Of a stretch of 64,000 nt of DNA, positions 8,099-16,573 are shown piece after piece. A program made the position numbers and the translations under genes. This DNA is from Clostridia bacterium. Its GTDB lineage: Bacteria > Bacillota > Clostridia > Christensenellales > Aristaeellaceae. The notes under the pieces were generated by a model. That model saw only the letters and a list, made by a program, of their open reading frames with translations, had not been told where the DNA came from and searched no databases. Position 1 is the stretch's first letter; every line of letters begins with the position of its first letter. Location: the NCBI GenBank assembly GCA_017481825.1, contig JAFUOR010000004.1:22036-86035 (forward strand). The letters run 5' to 3'.

Positions 8099-9283
8099 AT
8101 GACGAAGGAGCGGTTTGCGCCCTTTGCATTGGCGGTCAGCGTCATCGGGTTTATACCGTTCTTCATGCTGATCGGCTATCTGCGCATACCGGGCGAGTTC
8201 TGTTTGCCATTGCTTGCGGTTTACGCGCTGGGCGCTGCGCTGCTGGTTATGTGGCTGGACGGTGCAGCAGTGAAGCTGCGCAGGTGGACGACCATCCTGG
8301 GCAGCATAGCAGTGGCTGCACTGCTGGTCTGGGGCGGGGTTGACGCATACATCGCATCCATTCCCACCCTGGATGACCGCGCCCTTACGCTGTATGAGTA
8401 TCAGCCCTACGCTGGCGAAAAGACCACACAGCTGCCGGAGAAGGCCACCCTCCAGTTCGACCAGGCGCAGGCAGAAAGCTTCACCATGGATGGCGCAACA
8501 GCGCTGTATCCGGTGTATGCCAGCTTTGTGCAGGCAATTTATCCGGAGGGGGAATACCCCTGGTGGGATTTCCGGGATGAAGGCATTGCTTTGTGCAACG
8601 GCACAACAGAGGCCTATGAGCGTCTGATCGCAGGGGAAACGGACGTCATCTTTGTGGCGGAGCCCTCGAAAAAGCAGCGCGAGGCAGCTGCGGCCGCGGG
8701 GCTTGAACTGCATCTGACGCCCATTGGCAGAGAATGCTTCGTGTTCTTTGTCAACAGCCGGAATCCGGTCACCGGCTTGACCGTGAAGCAGGTGCAGGGG
8801 ATCTACACAGGTGAAATCACCAACTGGTCGCAGGTGGGCGGTGAAAACCGGGCAATCCGTCCGTATCAGCGGGACGAAGGCAGCGGCAGCCAGACGGCGC
8901 TGCAGCTGGTGATGGCGGGCCTGCCGCTGATGGAGCCCGAAACGCACCATGTGAGCGACGGTATGGGTACGATCATCCAAGAGGTAGCCAGCTACAAGAA
9001 CTACGCCAATGCCATCGGCTACACCTTCCGCTTCTACGCCAACGAGATGGTTGCCAATGACCAGATCCGCCTTCTGGCCCTGAACGGCGTGGAACCTACG
9101 AAGGAGACCATCCGCGACGGCAGCTATCCCATTTCGAGCTATTTCTACGCCGTGACTGCCTCGCCTATCGGCGAGGCAGCGCCGGAGAAGACGAATGCTG
9201 CCCTGAAAGCCTTTCTTGACTGGTGCCAGGGGGAACAGGGACAGTGGATTGTGGAAAATGTCGGATATGTGTCGATGAAATAA
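8099..9283 (+). CDS. Membrane-tethered PstS-like periplasmic-binding protein
   Basis: A 394-residue protein. The first 85 residues form about three hydrophobic helices; the rest is a PstS-type (PBP-like) domain with FCNGTTEAYERL, the hinge region VFFVNSRNPVTGLT, the GEITNWSQVGG segment typical of phosphate-binding proteins, and RDEGSGSQT. PstS homologues normally carry a signal peptide or lipobox; here the ligand domain seems anchored by membrane helices. No pstCAB genes are adjacent, so it may sense or present phosphate or a related anion instead of feeding a transporter. ATG 8099 follows AAGGAGG. Last gene of the operon, followed by a terminator. Confidence 0.8.
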   Translation: MTKERFAPFALAVSVIGFIPFFMLIGYLRIPGEFCLPLLAVYALGAALLVMWLDGAAVKLRRWTTILGSIAVAALLVWGGVDAYIASIPTLDDRALTLYEYQPYAGEKTTQLPEKATLQFDQAQAESFTMDGATALYPVYASFVQAIYPEGEYPWWDFRDEGIALCNGTTEAYERLIAGETDVIFVAEPSKKQREAAAAAGLELHLTPIGRECFVFFVNSRNPVTGLTVKQVQGIYTGEITNWSQVGGENRAIRPYQRDEGSGSQTALQLVMAGLPLMEPETHHVSDGMGTIIQEVASYKNYANAIGYTFRFYANEMVANDQIRLLALNGVEPTKETIRDGSYPISSYFYAVTASPIGEAAPEKTNAALKAFLDWCQGEQGQWIVENVGYVSMK

Positions 9284-9285
9284 TT

Positions 9286-9332
9286 GCAAAAAGCATCCGG
9301 CAGGGCTTCTGTGCTCTGGCGGATGCTTTTTT
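9286..9332 (+). terminator. Bidirectional intrinsic terminator
   Basis: AAAAGCATCCG ... CGGATGCTTTT hairpin with A and T runs on both flanks, between convergent genes. It can serve both the plus-strand operon and the minus-strand ABC operon. Confidence 0.85.
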
Positions 9333-9342
9333 GTATGCTGAT

Positions 9343-9753
9343 TTAATCTGTAATCTTCCCCATCTCACGCAGCATATCCTCCACGATGGTGATGACCTCG
9401 TAGACCATGGCGTCGCAGTGAGGCTTGCGCTCGCCGCCGCGCTCCACGTTCAGGCGCAGGAGCGTTGCGCAGTCCAGTCCTTCGGGATGGCTGGCGCGCA
9501 GGCGCTTGTAGAAGGTAGCGGTGGATACCGGATCCTCCACGCCGTAGAGGCCCAGCACCACCAGGCCGCCGGCGATCGCGCCGCACAGCGCGCCGCCCTT
9601 CATACCGCGGCCGAAGTTTGCGCCAAAACGCATCACGGTGTCCTCGTCCATGCCCAGCGTCTCGGCAAAGGGCAAAATCACGGACTGGCCGCAGTTGTAA
9701 TGAGGGGTCACGATGGCGCGGAGTTCCTTGGCTCTGTCAAGAATCTTGCTCAT
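9343..9753 (-). CDS. C_GCAxxG_C_C family redox-type protein
   Basis: A 136-residue protein with the spaced cysteines of the C_GCAxxG_C_C family: NCGQSV, then GGALCGAIAGG, then DCATLL and KPHCDAM. Members are predicted redox-active or metal-binding proteins of unknown role, often beside transport genes. ATG 9753 was chosen over an in-frame start at 9801 because AAAGGAG precedes it. It lies 13 bases after an ABC exporter gene and is probably the third gene of that operon, which makes a link to the exporter possible but unproven. Confidence 0.8.
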   Translation of the reverse strand: MSKILDRAKELRAIVTPHYNCGQSVILPFAETLGMDEDTVMRFGANFGRGMKGGALCGAIAGGLVVLGLYGVEDPVSTATFYKRLRASHPEGLDCATLLRLNVERGGERKPHCDAMVYEVITIVEDMLREMGKITD

Positions 9754-9766
9754 TGGTAGCGCTCCT

Positions 9767-11527
9767 TTAATTTCCGAATTGGGCGTTGTACAGGGTTGCA
9801 TAGAAGCCGTTTCGCTGCATCAGCGCATCGTGGTTGCCCTGCTCGATGATGTGGCCGTCCTTCATGACAAGGATCACGTCTGCCTCACGAATGGTGGAAA
9901 GGCGGTGTGCCACGATGAAGGAGGTGCGCCCCTTCATCATCTTCGCGAAGGCATCCTGAATGCGCAGCTCCGTGCGGGTGTCGATGGAGGAGGTCGCCTC
10001 GTCGAGGATGAGCATGGGCGGCAGGGTCAGCATCACGCGGGCGATGCACAGCAGCTGCTTCTGCCCCTGCGAGATGTTGCCGCCGTTTTCGGTGATGACG
10101 GTGTCGTAGCCATCGGGGAGGCGGCGGATAAAGGAATGGGCGTGGGCGGCCTTGGCGGCGGCGATGATTTCATCCAGCGTCGCGTCCGGACGTCCGTAGG
10201 CGATATTCTCGCGGATGGTACCGGCCTTGAGCCAGGTGTCCTGCAGTACCATACCGATGTTGCGGCGCAGCGCATGGCGCCGGATATCGCGGATATCCGT
10301 GCCGTCCACGGTGATGGCGCCCTTGTCCACATCGTAGAAGCGCATGAGCAGGTTGATCAGCGTGGTCTTGCCGCAGCCCGTGGGGCCAACGATGGCGATG
10401 CGCTGTCCCGGCGTGACGGACAGGGAGAAGTCCTCAATCAGCGGGCGATCCGGTACATACCGGAAGGATACGCCGGACAGGGCGACGTGGCCGCAGGCGG
10501 TCAGGTCGGCAGCGTCTTCCTTGTCAGGAACACGATCCTTCTCATCCATCAGAGTGAAGAGGCGGCGGGCGCAGGCCAGGGCGTTTTGCAGCTCTGTTAC
10601 CACGCCGCTGATCTCGTTGAAGGGCTTGGCATACTGGCTGGCATAGGACAGGAAGATGCTCATGCCGCCCACAGTCATGCCAAAGCGTCCGGTGATGGCA
10701 AAGAGCGCGCAGGCCAGCCCCACGGCGGCGTAGACGATGTTGTTGACCAGCCGGGTCGAGGGATTGACGAGGGAAGAGAAGAAGGTTGCCTTGAGCGCCA
10801 CGGTACCGAGACGGTCGTTGACCGCGTCAAAATCATCAAGGCTGTCCGCTTCATGACCAAAGGACTGCACGACCTTCTGGCCTTCGATCAGCTCGTTGAT
10901 CAGCGCCGTCTGCTGGCCGCGTACCTTCGCCTGCTCGGAGAAGTAGCGGTGCGTCCGCCGAGCGATGAAGCTTGCCGCGAACAGGGACAGGGGCGTCAAA
11001 ACCACCACCAGCAGTGCGATGGGGACGTTGAGCACCAGCATGATGATCAGCGTGCCTGCGATGAGTACTACGCCCGTAAAGAGCTGGGTGAAGCCCATGA
11101 GCAATCCGTCAGAGAAGGTATCCACATCCGCGATGACGCGGCTGACCAGATCACCGGAGGGATGGGAATCAAGGTAGCTTAGGGGGAGGCGCTGGAGCTT
11201 GTTCATCGCTTCGGTGCGGAGATCCCGGGACACGCAATAGGCGATGCGATTGTTGCTGGTGGCCAGGCACTGCTGGGCAACGGCGGACAGCAGCGTCACC
11301 CCGGCGATATAGAGGGCATAGCGCGCCACACCGGCAAAATCTACCGAGCCTGCGCCCAGCATGTAATCGATGGCGCTGCCGCAGAAGATGGGCACCAGCA
11401 GCTGGGATGCTGCGCTGATGGCGGCGCAAAGGAGGCTCAGCAGCACATGGAGCCGGTAGGGCCTGACATGAATCAGCACGCGCCGGAGGGTATCAAGCTG
11501 GCGCTTATCCTGTTTGGGGGTACTCAT
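9767..11527 (-). CDS. Heterodimeric ABC exporter subunit with catalytic ATPase site
   Basis: A 586-residue half-transporter: exporter transmembrane domain (about 20-310) then ATPase. Walker A is GPTGCGKTT, the signature is the altered ISQGQKQ, Walker B is LILDE with the catalytic Glu, and the H-loop is AHRLST. It therefore supplies the working Walker B but a non-canonical signature, the complement of its upstream partner. The start overlaps the partner's stop by four bases (ATGA). Substrate unknown; family members export drugs or lipids. Confidence 0.93.
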   Translation of the reverse strand: MSTPKQDKRQLDTLRRVLIHVRPYRLHVLLSLLCAAISAASQLLVPIFCGSAIDYMLGAGSVDFAGVARYALYIAGVTLLSAVAQQCLATSNNRIAYCVSRDLRTEAMNKLQRLPLSYLDSHPSGDLVSRVIADVDTFSDGLLMGFTQLFTGVVLIAGTLIIMLVLNVPIALLVVVLTPLSLFAASFIARRTHRYFSEQAKVRGQQTALINELIEGQKVVQSFGHEADSLDDFDAVNDRLGTVALKATFFSSLVNPSTRLVNNIVYAAVGLACALFAITGRFGMTVGGMSIFLSYASQYAKPFNEISGVVTELQNALACARRLFTLMDEKDRVPDKEDAADLTACGHVALSGVSFRYVPDRPLIEDFSLSVTPGQRIAIVGPTGCGKTTLINLLMRFYDVDKGAITVDGTDIRDIRRHALRRNIGMVLQDTWLKAGTIRENIAYGRPDATLDEIIAAAKAAHAHSFIRRLPDGYDTVITENGGNISQGQKQLLCIARVMLTLPPMLILDEATSSIDTRTELRIQDAFAKMMKGRTSFIVAHRLSTIREADVILVMKDGHIIEQGNHDALMQRNGFYATLYNAQFGN

Positions 11528-13254
11528 GCCTGCTCATCCCCCTTTCGGAACTGACTTTCGTGGATTTCACGGTAGACCTCGCAGGAGGACAGGAGCTCCT
11601 CATGTGTGCCGCAGCCTACCAGCTCGCCATCGTCCAGGACGAGAATCTGATCAGCATGGCGGATGCTCGACGTGCGCTGGCTGACGATGAAGGTCGTGGT
11701 GGAATCGGGAAGCTTGCGCAGGGCCTTGCGCAGGGCCGCGTCCGTGGCATAGTCCAGGGCGGAGGCGCTGTCGTCCAGGATGAGGATATCCGGCTTGCTG
11801 ACCAGCGCGCGGGCGATGGTGAGGCGTTGGCGCTGTCCACCGGAGAGGTTGCGGCCTCCCTGCTCGACGGGGTCGGCCAGCTTGCGGGGCTTCGCGCGGA
11901 CGAAATCCGCTGCCTGCGCAGTTTCAAGGGCCTGCCAGAGCTCCTCGTCCGTAGCGGTCTTTTCGCCCCAGAGCAAATTGGAGCGGATCGTCCCTTTGAA
12001 AAGCTGGGCCCTTTGCATCACCACAGCCACGCGGTCGCGCAGTTCGGCATGGGGCCAGTCGGTGATAGGGCGGCCCATCAGGGTCACAGAGCCCTTTGTT
12101 GCATCATAGAAACGCGGAATGAGGCTCACCAGCGTCGATTTACCGCTGCCGGTGCCGCCGATGACGCCGATGGTCTGTCCCTTTTTGGCACAGAAGGAAA
12201 TATCCGTGATGCTCTCGTCGCCCGCGCCTGCGTAGGTAAGGCTGACGTGGTCAAAGCGCACGGCCTCCTCCTCGGATTCGGCAGCAGTGGCAGCTTCGGG
12301 ATAGCGCATGGAGGACTGCACGTCCAGCACCTGGGACACGCGGCCCATGCTGGCGATGGCGCGGGTCAGCAGCACCACAAGGTTCGCCAGCTTCACCAAT
12401 TCCACCAGAATCTGGCTCATGTAGTTGACCAGCGCCACCACATCGCCTGAAAGCAGTGTGCCGCCATCAACCTTCTGTGCGCCGACATAGAGCAGGGCGA
12501 TGATGCCCACGTTCACGATGGCGTAGGTGAGGGGATTCATCAGTGCGGCGATGCGCCCCACCTTGAGCTGCGCGCCGGTCAGCGCGCCGTTGAGCGCAAA
12601 GAAGCGCTCGGACTCTGCCTCCTCGCGTCCGAAGGCCCGAACCACGCGCACGCCGGAAAGATTCTCGCGGGTTGCGCCGGTCACCGCATCCAGCTTTTGC
12701 TGCACCTGCTTGTACATGGGCGAGGTCAGACGCATGATGCCAAAGACGATGACCGATAATACCGGTATCGTCAAAAGGAAGATGAGCGCCGTGCCGCCGT
12801 CGATGGTGAAGGCCATGACCATTGCGCCGATGACGATGAAGGGACTGCGCAGGAACAGGCGCAGGAACATGTTCAAGCCGTTTTGCACCTGATTCACGTC
12901 GCTGGTCATGCGGGTGATGAGGGTGCTCACGCCCAGGGTATCCAGCTCAGTGAAGGACAGGGACTGGATGTGTGCCATCAGCTGATGGCGCAGGCCCGTA
13001 GCCGTGCCGATGGCGGCCCTGGCGGCAAAATATTGTGCGGTGAAGCTGCAGATGAGGCCGATGAGCGCCATCAGCACCAGCAGCCCGCAGTGGCTGAGGA
13101 TAAAGGCTGTATCGCCCGTGGTGATGCCGATGTTGATGATGCGCGCTACCACCAGCGGCACCAGGAGATCAAAGGTGGCTTCAAGCATCTTGAACAGCGG
13201 GGCCAGAATGCTCTCAACCTTATACTTTTGCAGATATGGATACAGGTGCTTCAA
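11524..13254 (-). CDS. Heterodimeric ABC exporter subunit with degenerate ATPase site
   Basis: A 576-residue half-transporter. Walker A is GGTGSGKST and the signature is canonical LSGGQRQR, but Walker B ends LILDD (Asp for the catalytic Glu) and the switch His is Gln (VSQRTSS). It is the non-catalytic half of the pair. The start is taken as TTG 13254 because GGAGGG precedes it by eight bases and the protein then begins at the usual family position; the in-frame ATG at 13383 has no support and would overlap the divergent promoter region. First gene of a three-gene operon driven from 13281. Confidence 0.9.
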   Translation of the reverse strand: MKHLYPYLQKYKVESILAPLFKMLEATFDLLVPLVVARIINIGITTGDTAFILSHCGLLVLMALIGLICSFTAQYFAARAAIGTATGLRHQLMAHIQSLSFTELDTLGVSTLITRMTSDVNQVQNGLNMFLRLFLRSPFIVIGAMVMAFTIDGGTALIFLLTIPVLSVIVFGIMRLTSPMYKQVQQKLDAVTGATRENLSGVRVVRAFGREEAESERFFALNGALTGAQLKVGRIAALMNPLTYAIVNVGIIALLYVGAQKVDGGTLLSGDVVALVNYMSQILVELVKLANLVVLLTRAIASMGRVSQVLDVQSSMRYPEAATAAESEEEAVRFDHVSLTYAGAGDESITDISFCAKKGQTIGVIGGTGSGKSTLVSLIPRFYDATKGSVTLMGRPITDWPHAELRDRVAVVMQRAQLFKGTIRSNLLWGEKTATDEELWQALETAQAADFVRAKPRKLADPVEQGGRNLSGGQRQRLTIARALVSKPDILILDDSASALDYATDAALRKALRKLPDSTTTFIVSQRTSSIRHADQILVLDDGELVGCGTHEELLSSCEVYREIHESQFRKGDEQA

Positions 13255-13287
13255 GGGTGCTGCCCTCCATGTGTTTTCTTCCTTATG

Positions 13288-13316
13288 AGTATACAGCAAA
13301 AAGCGGCGTTTGAAAA
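13288..13316 (-). promoter_or_regulatory. Promoter of the second ABC exporter operon
   Basis: On the minus strand: TTTTCA (13316-13311), 17-base spacer, TATACT (13293-13288). It lies back to back with the MATE promoter, only 11 bases separating the two -35 boxes, so a shared operator could control both. Confidence 0.6.
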
Positions 13317-13327
13317 GCACCTTTCCC

Positions 13328-13356
13328 TTGACGCTGGGATGAATTCTCTGTACAAT
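13328..13356 (+). promoter_or_regulatory. Promoter of the MATE exporter gene
   Basis: TTGACG (13328-13333), 17-base spacer, TACAAT (13351-13356), followed by AAGGAG and ATG at 13386, giving a leader of about 20 bases. Confidence 0.8.
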
Positions 13357-13385
13357 GAAGCGGATTGACATGACAAGGAGCATTT

Positions 13386-14696
13386 ATGATGCGCAAAGTA
13401 TCGGTGGGCCGCCAGTTTGCCCGCTACGTTTCCCAGAATATCCTCGGCACGCTGGGGATCTCCGCCTACATCCTGGCGGATACGTTCTTCATTGCCCAGT
13501 CCGAAGGTGCGGACGGCATTGCGGCGCTGAATCTGGTACTGCCGGTCTATGCGGTGATCTACGCCATCGGGGCGATGTTGGGCGTGGGCTCGGCAACGCG
13601 CTTTGCCATTGACCGCGCAGCTGGAGCCCGGGACGCACAGGGCGGCTTCACCCATGCGCTGATCTGGACAGGACTGTTGTCCCTGCCATTTGTGGCGGTG
13701 GGTATTTTGGCACCGGATGGGCTGATGCGCCTCCTGGGCGGTGACGAGCGCATCGTGACCGTCGGCGCGCCTTATGCGCAGACCTTCCTGCTCTTTACGC
13801 CCTTCTTCATGTGGAATTACGTTTTCTCCGCCTTTGTGCGCAACGATGGCGATCCCTCCCTTGCCATGGCGGCCACGTTGTCCTCAAGCCTGTTCAACAT
13901 CGTGATGGATTATGTGCTCATGTTCCCGCTGGGGATGGGCATGGTAGGCGCGGCGCTGGCAACGGCGATTTCCCCCGTGGTGGGCATCCTCATCTGCTCG
14001 CTGCACTTCCTCAAAAAGAGCAATACTATTCGCCTGTGCCGGATGAAGCCTTCCCTGAAGATGGCCTTCCGCGCCTGTCAGGTGGGCGTGGCGTCCTTCG
14101 TGGGAGAGATATCTTCGGGGGTCACGACGTTGGTGTTCAATTTCCTCCTGCTGGAGATTGCCGGGAGCCTCGCGGTGGCGGCCTATGGCGTGGTGGCGAA
14201 TGTGGCGCTGGTGGCAACGTCGCTGTTTTCCGGCATATCCCAGGGCGCGCAGCCGCTGCTGAGCGATTTCTATGGCCGGGGCGAGCGCGCATCTGTGCAG
14301 CGCGTGCTGCGGCTGTCCGTTGGGACGGCGCTGGTGATGGCGGTGATCGTGCTGCTGACGGCGGTGCTGCTGAGCGACCCCATCGTCGCTGCCTTCAACA
14401 GCGAGGGTGATGCGGCTATGGCCTCCATGGCGCGCCAGGGCATGCAGCTTTACTTCATCGGCTTCCTGTTTGCGGGCTTCAACATTGCCGGTACGGGTTA
14501 TCTGAGCGCTATTGCCTCTGCCCGGTGGGCGATGATCACCTCCCTCATGCGCGGCGTGGCAGCCATCGTGGTATGCGCGGTGGTGCTGGCGATTCTCCTT
14601 GGCATGACGGGTATCTGGCTGGCCTTCGCGACGGCGGAGGCAATCACCGCGCTGGTCATGCTTCATGCAATCCGCAGCGAGCAGCGCCGGGAATAA
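13386..14696 (+). CDS. MATE family efflux transporter
   Basis: A 436-residue polytopic membrane protein with about twelve hydrophobic segments in two homologous halves and MATE-like features, including an early ILADTFFIAQ helix and LNLVLPVYAVIYAIGAMLG. MATE proteins expel drugs or metabolites with a sodium or proton gradient. It is transcribed divergently from the ABC exporter operon, and a bidirectional terminator follows. The second MATE gene of the window, at 40595-41950, differs in sequence and context. An ATG three bases downstream is an alternative start. Confidence 0.88.
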   Translation: MMRKVSVGRQFARYVSQNILGTLGISAYILADTFFIAQSEGADGIAALNLVLPVYAVIYAIGAMLGVGSATRFAIDRAAGARDAQGGFTHALIWTGLLSLPFVAVGILAPDGLMRLLGGDERIVTVGAPYAQTFLLFTPFFMWNYVFSAFVRNDGDPSLAMAATLSSSLFNIVMDYVLMFPLGMGMVGAALATAISPVVGILICSLHFLKKSNTIRLCRMKPSLKMAFRACQVGVASFVGEISSGVTTLVFNFLLLEIAGSLAVAAYGVVANVALVATSLFSGISQGAQPLLSDFYGRGERASVQRVLRLSVGTALVMAVIVLLTAVLLSDPIVAAFNSEGDAAMASMARQGMQLYFIGFLFAGFNIAGTGYLSAIASARWAMITSLMRGVAAIVVCAVVLAILLGMTGIWLAFATAEAITALVMLHAIRSEQRRE

Positions 14697-14707
14697 GCGC
14701 CCATCTC

Positions 14708-14750
14708 AAAAACGGGCTGCCGCAAAGACGTAGCGGCAGCCCGTTTTGTT
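14708..14750 (+). terminator. Bidirectional intrinsic terminator
   Basis: AAACGGGCTGCCGC ... GCGGCAGCCCGTTT hairpin with A and T runs at both ends, between the convergent MATE and sigma-factor genes. Confidence 0.9.
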
Positions 14751-16357
14751 TAATCCTTGATGTAAACCAAGGTGAGGAACTCACCATCGGCCTTATCCCG
14801 GGGAAGGTAGAGATGTCCGCCTGTTCCGGCAAGGATCTCCGTGATATAGGTCAGGTCGAGGAGCGACTGGCCAAGAGCAAGGTCGCTCAGGTGATGCAGA
14901 TGCTTTGGCAGCTTGCGCAGCGCAGCCTCGCGAAGGTCATCAGCCAGGCGGTTCATCTCGCCCTCCAGCTGTCTGGTCAGGGGAAGGAACACCTTGTCGC
15001 GCAGCGTGTCATACTGTGATTGCGTCAGGATGGTGAAGCGCGGCGCGGCCTTGCCATTCTCCATACGGATGAAGCCCTTCTCTGCCAACTGCGCCAGGGC
15101 ATATTGCTGCCCCGCCTCCGGGACGCAGCTCAGGTCAAAATCGTGGGCGATGAGGTTCTCCAGCAGGGTGTGCATGATCTGCCATTCGGGCGTGTAGGCG
15201 TCCAGCATGTCCTCAATCTCGCTGTTGCCGAAATTGTACAACCCAAACCAGTAGAAGCGGGCAAAATGCATGCTGCCGTTATAGGCCCAGCCGTTTCGCA
15301 GGGAATTCTCCACAGGATCGGTGTTGTCAAAGCCCAAAGGCCAGTATTTTCCGCCATCAGGACGGATGGGGCGCTCGGGGATCTGCACCGGGCGGGTCAG
15401 GAAGAGGCTGAAGTGCTGGATCAGCCACCAGAGCATCCTGTTCATCGGTTGATCGCTGCCAATGAAGCCCAGCTGGCGGATATCCTGCTCATGGGATAGC
15501 AGATGCCGGATGATCACGTCGCTCAGCGTCGCTTGATGTGCCTGATAGACAAGCAGCTGCTCCTGCTCCTCCTGGGCACTGGTGATCAGGAAGGTTGTGT
15601 AGTAGCGGCCTTTTTCCTCCTTGAGCAGTTCCTGCCACGTGAGCCAGTCCACATCGTGCTCAATGTAAGGGCAGGCTACGCCCAGCATCCCGGATAGCTC
15701 CTGGATGGTGCGGCCCTGCTCATAGCAGGCGCAGAGGATGTTCTGCATCAGCAGGTTTTCATTCACGCGGCTGGTGGCGGTGTGGGGGACGGGCTGACCG
15801 TTGATGCCCATGTGCAGCTTGCGGGGGCGGTATACAAATTCTGTCTTTGTCATATCGTTTACTCCTTCCCTGAGCTTCTTTCTTGTCTCGAACAGGTGCC
15901 AGCGCAGCGCTCCCTCCGTGACACCCAGACGCCGGGCGATCTCCCTTTGGGGAAGTTGCTCGATGTAGTAGAGGATCATGGCTTCCCTCTGAAGGCGGTT
16001 CAGGTTCACGATGCGTTGGTGCACATAGGCGCAGAGCCGGGCGCGTTCCTGCTCTTCGGCCAGGTGGTCAGCAAAATCGTGCGGGTCGGCGTAGCCCTCA
16101 TCCAGGGGGAGGGTGTTGCGCAGCGGGCGTCCCCGCAGCGAGCGGCACCAGACATGATGGGCCACCTTCCACAGGAGGTGTTCGGGCCTGGCGATGCTGC
16201 GTCCCTCGCGCTCCTCCCGCGCGGCGGCTGAGAAGAATTGCAGCCATACCTCCTGTGCCAGCTCCTCCGCCGGGTGCTGCTGTCCCGTTTTGCCGTAGGC
16301 CCATTTCAGCAGGGCGGGGGAGTACTCCTCGACCCATCGGGCGTATTGGTCCCGCAT
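14750..16357 (-). CDS. ECF-like RNA polymerase sigma factor with a long C-terminal extension
   Basis: A 535-residue protein. Residues 1-90 look like sigma region 2 (AEELAQEVWLQFF, then HLLWKVAHHVW) and about 110-165 like region 4, with a clear helix-turn-helix (QLPQREIARRLGVTEGALRW). ECF factors are usually under 200 residues, so about 370 extra residues follow. The extension has a probable winged helix (NILCACYEQGRTIQELSGMLGV) and a long uncharacterised part ending in a helical segment with Leu and His. It may be a built-in sensor or anti-sigma replacement; no anti-sigma gene is adjacent. ATG 16357 follows GAGGAGGTG. Confidence 0.75.
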   Translation of the reverse strand: MRDQYARWVEEYSPALLKWAYGKTGQQHPAEELAQEVWLQFFSAAAREEREGRSIARPEHLLWKVAHHVWCRSLRGRPLRNTLPLDEGYADPHDFADHLAEEQERARLCAYVHQRIVNLNRLQREAMILYYIEQLPQREIARRLGVTEGALRWHLFETRKKLREGVNDMTKTEFVYRPRKLHMGINGQPVPHTATSRVNENLLMQNILCACYEQGRTIQELSGMLGVACPYIEHDVDWLTWQELLKEEKGRYYTTFLITSAQEEQEQLLVYQAHQATLSDVIIRHLLSHEQDIRQLGFIGSDQPMNRMLWWLIQHFSLFLTRPVQIPERPIRPDGGKYWPLGFDNTDPVENSLRNGWAYNGSMHFARFYWFGLYNFGNSEIEDMLDAYTPEWQIMHTLLENLIAHDFDLSCVPEAGQQYALAQLAEKGFIRMENGKAAPRFTILTQSQYDTLRDKVFLPLTRQLEGEMNRLADDLREAALRKLPKHLHHLSDLALGQSLLDLTYITEILAGTGGHLYLPRDKADGEFLTLVYIKD

Positions 16358-16480
16358 GTGCTTCACCTCCTCTGCCTGTATAGTGCCGCGAACGGTGGGC
16401 TTGTTAGGCGCAAAGCCGTCTTTTTTCTCAAATGTCGCTTTTTGTGTTCCAAAGCAGTGACTGGTCTGTTTATGTTGTCC

Positions 16481-16509
16481 TTGCGCGGAATATATCGGCA
16501 TGATACAAT
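16481..16509 (+). promoter_or_regulatory. Promoter of the flotillin gene
   Basis: TTGCGC (16481-16486), 17-base spacer, TACAAT (16504-16509); AAGGAG precedes the start at 16574. Confidence 0.7.
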
Positions 16510-16573
16510 ATATACGAGCAGCAGGATGGGTCTTCCTCCTGCTGGAGCGAAGGATAAGGAAAGGAGATCATCT

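Noticed and set aside
13255-13383. N-terminal extension of the ABC subunit to the ATG at 13383
   Set aside because: The extra 43 residues are basic and do not match exporter N-termini. They would span the divergent promoter; GGAGGG and TTG 13254 explain the start better.
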